This document shows positions 13,893 to 19,189 of a stretch of DNA of 19,189 bases, one piece after another. Every line of letters starts with the position of its first letter. Within the stretch, counting starts at the first letter, position 1. Origin of the DNA: an uncultured Eubacteriales bacterium (GTDB taxonomy: Bacteria > Bacillota > Clostridia > Monoglobales > Monoglobaceae). Both the position numbers and the translations under genes were made by a program. The notes under the pieces were generated by a model, which searched no databases, was not told the origin of the DNA, and was given only the letters and a program-made list of their open reading frames with translations. Location of the stretch: assembly GCA_900545865.1 (NCBI GenBank), contig URAN01000056.1, positions 1 to 19,189 on the forward strand, given 5' to 3'.

Positions 13893-15124
13893 TGCGACAC
13901 ACCTCCTAAATTTTTGCTGCGATAGCCCTTTGAAAAAGCCAAAAGCGACGGACTTATTTTAAGTCTGTCAAAATCTATCGTATCGAGCGGTGTCTTATTG
14001 CGGATAAGCGATGTATATATTCCGACCTTATCCACGTTGCCCAAAAATATAAGTCCGACAAGGCGGTTATCCTTGACATAGAGCTTTTTAATATTATCGG
14101 CTGACTTTTCTTCATAAAGTTCGCCGTCATAGCTTCCCGCCGTCATCATATGATAACCGAAAAACCCGATTGAGTTCATCGGTATCTGATTATCAAACTC
14201 CGCCTCTGCGCCCGACATATTTTCGCCGGCGCAAAAGCCTTGCATATATGCATTCGGAAGAATCGCCATAACCTTGTTTGACTCGCTTGATATGTCATAG
14301 CCCTCGGTCAAATCACCGGCGGCATAAATACCCGGCAGAGATGTTTCCATCTTATTATTTATAACAACTCCGCGGTTAATCTCCGCGCCTATGTCTTTGA
14401 GCAAGCCCAGATTCGGTCTTACACCGACCGCCATAACCAAAACGTCAAACTCAACCGTCTTTCCGCTTTTCATTTTGGCGGTGTTCGCGTCCTCGAATTT
14501 TTCAACCGTATCGGCAAGCATCAGATTTATTCCGCGTCTCTCTAATTTCTCTTTGACAAGTGCGGCGCACTCATCGTCCAGAATACTCGATAAAACTTTG
14601 GGTGCCAAATCACAAACGGTAATCTCTTTCACACGGTCCGCAAGACCCTCGGCACACTTCAGTCCGATAAGACCTGCGCCGACAATCAGAACCCGAGATT
14701 TTTTGTTAATTGAACTCTCAACCTTTAGTGTATCACAAATTGTCATAAATGTAAACTGTTTTTTTACATTTTCTGCACCGGAAATCGGAGGAACGAACGG
14801 AGACGACCCCATTGCCGCCAAAAGACGGTCAAACGAAACCTCTGTCCCATCATCGCACGACACCGTATTTCTGTTGATTTTATCGGCTTTTACGCCGCGT
14901 TTAACCTCAACATTGTTTTTCTTGTAAAAATCCTCACTGCGGTAATTCATTTTTTCAAGCGTTGTTTTGTTTTCGAGATAATACGAAATCAAAGGTCTTG
15001 CATAAGGCAGGTATTCCTCGCCGCTTATCAAGGTAATCTTTCCGTCCTTATCATGCTTGCGTATTCCGTCTATACATCCGAGAGAGGCTATGCCGCCTCC
15101 TATTATCACATAATTCTTCATCAT
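13889..15124 (-). CDS. FAD-dependent NAD(P)H oxidoreductase, likely glutamate synthase electron donor
   Basis: The 411-residue pyridine nucleotide-disulfide-type flavoprotein resembles NADH-rubredoxin reductases and NADH oxidases. The FAD site YVIIGGGIASLGCIDGI is at residues 5-21, the NAD site RVLIVGAGLIGLKCAEGL at about 144-161, and the second FAD motif PGIYAAGDLTEG at about 265. YLPYARPLISYYL near residue 40 is usual for this group. No CxxxxC redox disulfide is seen. Genes for the ferredoxin (upstream) and the GXGXG subunit (downstream) overlap it by 4 bp each, so it probably passes electrons from NAD(P)H through the ferredoxin to the synthase subunit, replacing the usual GltD. That role is inferred from context. 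Confidence 0.82.
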   Translation of the reverse strand: MMKNYVIIGGGIASLGCIDGIRKHDKDGKITLISGEEYLPYARPLISYYLENKTTLEKMNYRSEDFYKKNNVEVKRGVKADKINRNTVSCDDGTEVSFDRLLAAMGSSPFVPPISGAENVKKQFTFMTICDTLKVESSINKKSRVLIVGAGLIGLKCAEGLADRVKEITVCDLAPKVLSSILDDECAALVKEKLERRGINLMLADTVEKFEDANTAKMKSGKTVEFDVLVMAVGVRPNLGLLKDIGAEINRGVVINNKMETSLPGIYAAGDLTEGYDISSESNKVMAILPNAYMQGFCAGENMSGAEAEFDNQIPMNSIGFFGYHMMTAGSYDGELYEEKSADNIKKLYVKDNRLVGLIFLGNVDKVGIYTSLIRNKTPLDTIDFDRLKISPSLLAFSKGYRSKNLGGVSQ

Positions 15125-15555
15125 AATCTCTCCTCAAAACATATCGCGTTATTCGGACAGCCTTTGACACAGGCAGGTTCCTTACAGTTATTATCGGTAC
15201 AAAGCTCACACTTTGTTACGGGTTTGCCCTCGTTCGGAACAAGTGCGCCGTAAGGACATACCAAAACGCACGTCAGACAGCCTATACACTTATTCTTATC
15301 AATTTTTACCACACCGTTTTCATCTTTTGACAATGCACCCGATATACATGATTTGACACATATCGGGTCGTCACAATGCCGACATGATACGGCGTACATA
15401 ACCTTTCCGTCATCCTCAACGCGGATTTTCGGTCTTATTTCTTTGTCTTTGAGCGCAAGATACATATTATCCTCGCCCGTCGCGGCAAACGCACAGTTGT
15501 ATTCGCAAAGATGACATCCCAAACACCATTTTTCGTTTACATATACTTTTCTCAT
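15121..15555 (-). CDS. multi-cluster 4Fe-4S ferredoxin-like electron carrier (HycB/CooF-like)
   Basis: The 144-residue protein carries four cysteine groups: CLGCHLCEYNC (start), CRHCDDPICVKSC, CIGCLTCVLVCP and CELCTDNNCKEPACVKGC. This is enough for four [4Fe-4S] clusters as in HycB, HydN and CooF electron-transfer subunits. No signal peptide or membrane segment is visible, so it is cytoplasmic. The ATG overlaps the synthase subunit stop as ATGA, and its own TGA overlaps the oxidoreductase start. It is therefore the probable electron wire between the flavoprotein and the FMN/Fe-S synthase subunit. The ribosome site is almost touching the ATG, which suggests translation depends on coupling. Confidence 0.87.
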   Translation of the reverse strand: MRKVYVNEKWCLGCHLCEYNCAFAATGEDNMYLALKDKEIRPKIRVEDDGKVMYAVSCRHCDDPICVKSCISGALSKDENGVVKIDKNKCIGCLTCVLVCPYGALVPNEGKPVTKCELCTDNNCKEPACVKGCPNNAICFEERL

Positions 15556-17057
15556 TCTCCTGCGTGTGAGATACCCAGTATCTCAAGCTCCTTTCCGTTT
15601 AATCCTACTCCTCTGAGCATTAATCTGTTGCCCCTCAAAGCCTCTATTGAGTTTATACCCATACCGCCGAGCAGCTCTTTAATCTCGTGCTTCCACGCGG
15701 TCATAAGGTTCACAAGTCTTTTTGACCCGACATCGGGGTTAAGCCGCTTTATAAGCTCGGGTCTCTGTGTCGCAATGCCCCAGTTACACTTGCCGCTCTG
15801 ACAGGTTCTGCATAAATGGCATCCGAGAGCCAACAACGCCGCCGTTGCAACATAACACGCATCCGCGCCGAGCGCAACCGCCTTTACCACATCCGATGCG
15901 CTTCTTATACTTCCGCCGACAACAAGCGAAACATTGTTTCTTATACCCTCATCTCTGAGTCTCTGGTCAACGCTTGCCAGCGCAAGCTCAATCGGAATAC
16001 CCACGTTATCTCTTATTCTTGTCGGGGCTGCACCCGTGCCGCCCCTGAATCCGTCTATTGCGATAATATCCGCACCGCTGCGCGCTATGCCGCTTGCGAT
16101 AGCGGCAATATTATGAACCGCCGCAACCTTTACTATAATCGGTTTTTTATACTCTGTTGCCTCTTTGAGCGAATAAACGAGCTGGCGCAGATCCTCGATT
16201 GAATAAATATCGTGGTGCGGCGCAGGCGAAATCGCGTCCGAACCCTCGGGTATCATTCTTGTCTTTGATACATCGCCGACAATCTTTGCCCCGGGAAGGT
16301 GTCCGCCGATACCGGGCTTTGCGCCCTGTCCCATTTTAATTTCAACCGCCGCGCCTGCCTCGAGATAGTCTTTATATACGCCGAATCTTCCCGATGCGAC
16401 CTGTACAATCGTGTTCGGACCGTATACATAAAAGTCCTCATGCAAGCCGCCCTCACCGGTGTTATAATAAAGTCCGAGTTCCGTTGCCGCGCGCGCCAAA
16501 GACTCGTGCGCGTTATAGCTGATTGAGCCATAGCTCATCGCCGAGAACATAACCGGCATCGAAAGTTCGAGTTGTGGCGATGCATCGCATATGATATTGC
16601 CGCGCTCGTCCTTTTTAATCTTTTCGGATTTCTTCCCGAGAAAGACCTTTGTCTCCATCGGCTCACGCAGAGGGTCGATTGACGGGTTCGTTACCTGTGA
16701 CGCGTTTATCAGGATTTTATCCCAGTAAACAGGCAGAGGTTTCGGATTACCCATTGAAGAAAGCAAAACTCCGCCGCTCTCCGCCTGTTTGTAAATCTCT
16801 TTTATCGTATCGTCCGTCCAGTTCGCATTTTCGCGGAAGCGGCAATCGCTTTTGACCACCTTTAACGCACGCGTGGGACATAGAGTAACGCACCTCTTAC
16901 AATTCACACACTTTGCCTCATCGCTTATCATTACCTTGTGTTCTTCGTTATACGAGTGTACCTCGTTTGAACACTGTCTTTCACAGACACGGCATCTGAT
17001 ACATCTTGTATCGTTTCTCACTATTTCAAATTCGGGATATATATAGCTTAAGCTCAT
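15552..17057 (-). CDS. glutamate synthase FMN-binding subunit with N-terminal ferredoxin domain
   Basis: The 501-residue subunit makes glutamate from 2-oxoglutarate and the ammonia delivered by the glutaminase. The N-terminus has two 4Fe-4S motifs (Cys19-22-25-29 and Cys50-53-56-60). The TIM-barrel synthase domain follows, with EIKMGQGAKPGIGGHLPG, SPAPHHDIYSIEDLRQL, IAIDGFRGGTGAAPTRI and VVGGSIRSASDVVKAVALGA as flavin and substrate motifs. CHLCRTCQSGKCNWGIATQ (Cys413, 416, 419, 424) binds the further Fe-S cluster. The ATG overlaps the preceding stop as ATGA and follows AAGGAGG. The built-in ferredoxin domain is typical of the archaeal/clostridial split enzyme. Confidence 0.93.
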   Translation of the reverse strand: MSLSYIYPEFEIVRNDTRCIRCRVCERQCSNEVHSYNEEHKVMISDEAKCVNCKRCVTLCPTRALKVVKSDCRFRENANWTDDTIKEIYKQAESGGVLLSSMGNPKPLPVYWDKILINASQVTNPSIDPLREPMETKVFLGKKSEKIKKDERGNIICDASPQLELSMPVMFSAMSYGSISYNAHESLARAATELGLYYNTGEGGLHEDFYVYGPNTIVQVASGRFGVYKDYLEAGAAVEIKMGQGAKPGIGGHLPGAKIVGDVSKTRMIPEGSDAISPAPHHDIYSIEDLRQLVYSLKEATEYKKPIIVKVAAVHNIAAIASGIARSGADIIAIDGFRGGTGAAPTRIRDNVGIPIELALASVDQRLRDEGIRNNVSLVVGGSIRSASDVVKAVALGADACYVATAALLALGCHLCRTCQSGKCNWGIATQRPELIKRLNPDVGSKRLVNLMTAWKHEIKELLGGMGINSIEALRGNRLMLRGVGLNGKELEILGISHAGE

Positions 17058-18145
17058 AATTCAACGCCCTCCTTAACTTTTACTATTACAGGTTCGCCGC
17101 CCGACGGAGAATAAATATTCTCGGCATCGGGTTCCATTGTGCGGATTGCCGCCTCTTCGCTCGCGATAAAGACCTTGTCGTCTTTCTCACCCACAACCAT
17201 ACTTCTGAGTTTAAGTCTGTCGTTGAGTGCCATAAGACCGCCGCTGAATCCGAGTATGATTGAAAAAGGCCCTGTTATCAAAAGTCCGCCGAACGTGTTT
17301 CTCAAATATGTAAGAACCTCTTTATCCTCTCGGTTCTCAATCGTGCTCCAGAACGGAGCGGCAATGACCGACGCGGTTTCTTCAAGGGTCAGACCCTGTT
17401 TTCTCAAAAGATAATCCGCAATATATGTGATTACCTCGGTGTCGGTCTGAAGAGTACATTTATAACCAAACATCTCTATAAAACGTCTGTTCGCGTCATA
17501 AGATGAAATCTCGCCGTTGTGAACGATTGTATAATCCAAAAGACCGAAAGGATGCGCGCCGCCCCACCAGCCGGGGGTATTTGTCGGATAACGTCCGTGC
17601 GCCGTCCAAAGATATGCGCCGTATTCATCAAGCTTATAAAATTCGCCGACATCTTCGGGATAACCGACCGCCTTGAACGCACCCATATTCTTACCGCTTG
17701 AAAATACATATGCGCCGTCAATCTCGGTATTAATCTTCATTACGATTCTCGCCGTATATTCCTTTTCATCGAGCTGCATTCTCGACAGTACCGAGGCAAG
17801 AGGAGCAACGAAATAACGCCATATAAGCGGTTCATCCGTTATGTTTTTATGCTTTCTTGTCGGAATGTTTTCAGCTCTGACTATTTCAAAACCGTCTTTC
17901 AAGAACTGTTCACAGGTGTTTCTTGCTATATTATCGTTATAGAAAATATGCAAGGCATAGAATTCTTTGTATTCGGGATAAATGCCGTAAGCGGCAAAAC
18001 CTCCGCCCAAACCGTTTGAACGGTCATGCATCGGGCGCATACTCTCGATAATGCTCTCACCTGTCATTCTCTCACCGTCGCGGGAAATAACGGCCGAAAT
18101 AGCACAGCCGGACGGTATTCTTATCTGACCTTCCAATTGCCTCAT
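17054..18145 (-). CDS. glutamate synthase glutaminase subunit (class II amidotransferase)
   Basis: The 363-residue N-terminal nucleophile glutaminase releases ammonia from glutamine for the synthase subunit. The nucleophile is Cys14 in IPSGCAISAVIS, so a 13-residue propeptide would have to be removed. MHDRSNGLGGGFAAYGIYPE, HGRYPTNTPGWWGGAHPF and VHNGEISSYDANRRF are class II amidotransferase motifs. The ATG at 18145 follows AGGAG by 6 bp. It is the first gene of the operon, behind a leader of about 195 nt. It is the stand-alone counterpart of the first domain of GltB. The first residue of the motif reads CAI, whereas many relatives have CGI; this should not affect chemistry. Confidence 0.9.
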   Translation of the reverse strand: MRQLEGQIRIPSGCAISAVISRDGERMTGESIIESMRPMHDRSNGLGGGFAAYGIYPEYKEFYALHIFYNDNIARNTCEQFLKDGFEIVRAENIPTRKHKNITDEPLIWRYFVAPLASVLSRMQLDEKEYTARIVMKINTEIDGAYVFSSGKNMGAFKAVGYPEDVGEFYKLDEYGAYLWTAHGRYPTNTPGWWGGAHPFGLLDYTIVHNGEISSYDANRRFIEMFGYKCTLQTDTEVITYIADYLLRKQGLTLEETASVIAAPFWSTIENREDKEVLTYLRNTFGGLLITGPFSIILGFSGGLMALNDRLKLRSMVVGEKDDKVFIASEEAAIRTMEPDAENIYSPSGGEPVIVKVKEGVEL

Positions 18146-18160
18146 AATTATCTCCTATCC

Positions 18161-18267
18161 GCCGCCCTGCATCGGCAACACAGTAATATATTTCTCTCGT
18201 CCGCAGGGAAACCGAATGACAAGAGTTTGAAACCTTCGGCGTGTATTCAAAATGCCTTATCGCCGAA
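18161..18267 (-). ncRNA. structured 5' leader with possible pseudoknot, candidate cis-regulatory RNA
   Basis: On the minus strand UUCGGCG (18267-18261) pairs perfectly with CGCCGAA (18241-18235). CUCUUGUC (18225-18218) pairs with GACGAGAG (18201-18194), with one G-U pair. The 16-base loop of the second hairpin contains CCCUGC (18208-18203), complementary to GCAGGG (18170-18165) just upstream of the AGGAG site (18156-18152). This would make a pseudoknot beside the ribosome site of the glutaminase gene. I do not recognise a named riboswitch class. The structure was found by eye and no folding was run. Confidence 0.5.
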
Positions 18268-18283
18268 ATCTGCCTAAGAAAAC

Positions 18284-18329
18284 AAAAAAGACGCCTATTT
18301 TTGGGCTGACTCACCCAAAAATAAACGCC
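18284..18329 (-). terminator. leader terminator (attenuator) of the glutamate synthase operon
   Basis: On the minus strand the arms 18329-18314 and 18305-18290 pair over 16 bp (10 Watson-Crick pairs around UAUUUUUGGG/CCCAAAAAUA plus an outer block with G-U pairs). An 8-base loop and six T follow. On the plus strand the same outer block would give C-A mismatches, so the structure favours a minus-strand transcript. It stands only about 12 nt past the predicted transcription start and 138 bp before the first gene, so it would act as an attenuator. Confidence 0.8.
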
Positions 18330-18342
18330 ATTGTCTATTTCT
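18317..18342 (-). promoter_or_regulatory. candidate ANTAR-binding antiterminator hairpin (hexaloop AAUGGC)
   Basis: The minus-strand RNA folds as AGAAAUAGAC (18342-18333), loop AAUGGC (18332-18327) and GUUUAUUUUU (18326-18317), giving ten pairs with two G-U. The hexaloop has A at position 1 and G at position 4, the known ANTAR target signature. The 3' arm and loop reuse the 5' arm of the terminator at 18284-18329, so the two folds exclude each other. Known ANTAR sites have two such hairpins; only this one is clear here. Confidence 0.6.
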
Positions 18343-18347
18343 AAATC

Positions 18348-18376
18348 ATTATATCACCGTTTTTAGATTTTGTCAA
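18348..18376 (-). promoter_or_regulatory. consensus promoter of the glutamate synthase-glnA operon
   Basis: TTGACA (18376-18371), 17 bp and TATAAT (18353-18348) match the sigma-A consensus exactly, with an extended -10 (TGATATAAT). Transcription should start near 18341. Such a strong promoter next to a strong terminator fits control by attenuation. Confidence 0.88.
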
Positions 18377-18388
18377 CAATATTTGACA
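18371..18388 (-). promoter_or_regulatory. inverted repeat TGTCAA-6-TTGACA containing the -35 box
   Basis: Perfect 6-bp arms at 18383-18388 and 18371-18376 surround six bases. One arm is the -35 hexamer, so a protein bound here would block the promoter. It may be chance, since TTGACA is itself the -35 consensus. Confidence 0.3.
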
Positions 18389-18463
18389 TACTTTTTAACC
18401 AAAAAATACATAAAAAATGTGCTGTAAATTGAAAATTCTGCTTTTATTATGTGCCAAAACACA

Positions 18464-18814
18464 TTATAAAACATTTATTCGCATAAGATAAAATATCATA
18501 TTTATAATCAATACGGTTATGCAATAAAAATGAACAATTTTTTTATGCTTGACGAATAAATCAATATACAGCTCACCGACAAACGCCAAAGCCATAGGAA
18601 TCGCCATAACATTATATTCGGCATATGCGCCGAAATCAAGCCTTAAAATAGAAATCAGTGCCCTTCCCATATAGCACGTCGGACACGGAATACCTGTAAT
18701 TTTATATATTATACAGGTTATATCAAAAAACCTAAGTATAATATACAGAGCCGCAAACAACAACAGAGTTATTGTTTGCGGCATAAGTACATCTTTAAAT
18801 TTGCGCCATAACAT
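18464..18814 (-). CDS. DUF2752 small membrane protein
   Basis: The 116-residue protein has about three hydrophobic segments (around 12-30, 65-85 and 93-112). Between the first two lies GIPCPTCYMGRALISILRLD, the DUF2752 signature, in which GxPCPxCGxTRA is usual. Here the glycine after the second cysteine is tyrosine and the threonine is glycine. The family has no firmly known function and is often encoded beside TM2-domain proteins in gut Firmicutes. The ATG at 18814 lies inside the end of the TM2 gene (20-bp overlap), so the two are probably co-translated. No strong terminator is visible between this gene and the nitrogen operon promoter. Confidence 0.75.
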   Translation of the reverse strand: MLWRKFKDVLMPQTITLLLFAALYIILRFFDITCIIYKITGIPCPTCYMGRALISILRLDFGAYAEYNVMAIPMALAFVGELYIDLFVKHKKIVHFYCITVLIINMIFYLMRINVL

Positions 18815-19130
18815 TGTTAAAGTTCAATTCCTTGGTTTTTTTGGATATTGTGAACCAGTCAATGATTGTCAGCACTCCGCAGCATCCGCCGGTCAAAAGT
18901 TTTAAAATACCCATTCCCGTATCACCAATCATAAATCTGTCTATACCCAAACCACCGATAAAAATCGAAATTAAAAGAAGGGTTGTCGGGTCTTTAAGTT
19001 CAATCATCGAAACCATCTGAAATCTTTGCTCATCCAATGCCAAAAGCCTTTCCTTTATAAGCATAATTTTCTCTGCGGGAAAATACTTTTGGTTTGTCAT
19101 TATGTACATATCCACTTTTTGTTGATCCAT
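18795..19130 (-). CDS. TM2-domain membrane protein
   Basis: The 111-residue protein has a soluble helical N-terminal half (VDMYIMTNQKYFPAEKI, then KERLLALDEQRFQMVSMIEL) and a TM2 domain: two membrane helices around GGLGIDRFMIGDTGMGILKL, ending TIIDWFTI. TM2 proteins are common in bacteria but their role is not established. I prefer the ATG at 19130 (MDQQKVDMY), because relatives begin with a similar MDxxKVD. An in-frame GTG at 19139 is possible. Neither has a clear ribosome site. The gene overlaps the DUF2752 gene by 20 bp. Confidence 0.8.
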   Translation of the reverse strand: MDQQKVDMYIMTNQKYFPAEKIMLIKERLLALDEQRFQMVSMIELKDPTTLLLISIFIGGLGIDRFMIGDTGMGILKLLTGGCCGVLTIIDWFTISKKTKELNFNNVMAQI

Positions 19131-19141
19131 TTTAATCACGT

Positions 19142-19180
19142 ATAATAAAAATCAGTCAGAAAGGGGCTGATTTTTATTAT
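19142..19180. terminator. hairpin at right edge, probable terminator of an upstream unit
   Basis: Perfect 14-bp arms (19142-19155 and 19167-19180; ATAATAAAAATCAG and its complement) enclose 11 bases. The T-rich arm makes it terminator-like on both strands. It lies just upstream of the TM2 gene and may end a gene to the right of the window. Confidence 0.6.
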
Positions 19181-19189
19181 TTCTCCCTT

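Noticed and set aside
18072..18314. 80-codon open frame running through the leader of the glutamate synthase operon
   Set aside because: It starts at a GTG inside the terminator loop without a ribosome site, overlaps the glutaminase gene out of phase, and is better explained as a by-product of structured RNA sequence.
1..19189. tRNA, rRNA, CRISPR array, transposase or integrase genes
   Set aside because: None was seen on either strand. The only mobile-type signals are the direct repeat, the MITE-like element and the toxin-antitoxin pair.

Overview
The window looks like chromosomal DNA of a low-to-mid GC anaerobic Clostridia member (Firmicutes/Bacillota, gut Oscillospirales-like). The grounds are AGGAGG-type ribosome sites, AT-rich spacers with sigma-A promoters, a PRD regulator with a complete PTS, a split ferredoxin-linked glutamate synthase, and an ANTAR regulator beside glnA. 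This assignment is inference from gene content. Every intact gene is on the minus strand, so transcription runs from right to left.

Right edge (about 18464-19189): a TM2-domain membrane protein and a DUF2752 membrane protein overlap each other, downstream of a hairpin at the window edge.

Nitrogen operon (18376 down to 9564): a consensus promoter (TTGACA, 17 bp, TATAAT) starts a leader whose first nucleotides can fold as a hairpin with hexaloop AAUGGC. This hairpin excludes an intrinsic terminator (18284-18329). A second structured segment with a possible pseudoknot follows (18161-18267). Then come a class II glutaminase subunit, an FMN/Fe-S glutamate synthase subunit, a four-cluster ferredoxin, an FAD/NAD oxidoreductase, a GXGXG subunit, glnA (glutamine synthetase), an ANTAR regulator with a degenerate receiver, and pyrG (CTP synthase). 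The first five genes overlap by 4 bp at each junction. The operon ends in a terminator at 9564-9606. The genes form a GS-GOGAT ammonia assimilation unit plus a glutamine-consuming enzyme, with its probable antiterminator encoded within it.

Sugar PTS operon (about 9525 down to 1493): a PRD/EIIB/EIIA regulator, HPr, Enzyme I, fructose-family IIA, IIB and IIC, and two diverged class II ketose-bisphosphate aldolases. It encodes a whole phosphorelay, from PEP to transporter and to regulator, plus the aldol cleavage step. No sugar-phosphate kinase is visible, so the substrate is unknown. Two inverted repeats lie in the regulator's upstream region. A bidirectional terminator (1368-1401) closes the operon.

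Left end (1-1353): a decayed region. A 207-bp sequence occurs twice (1-207 and 975-1181, 5 mismatches) and flanks a BrnT/BrnA toxin-antitoxin pair. The toxin gene is broken by an exact 22-bp tandem duplication. A small MITE-like palindromic element lies beside it. The second repeat copy is joined to the C-terminal tail of an EAL (cyclic-di-GMP phosphodiesterase) domain, so this is the remains of a signalling gene. No tRNA, rRNA, CRISPR array or transposase gene was seen.
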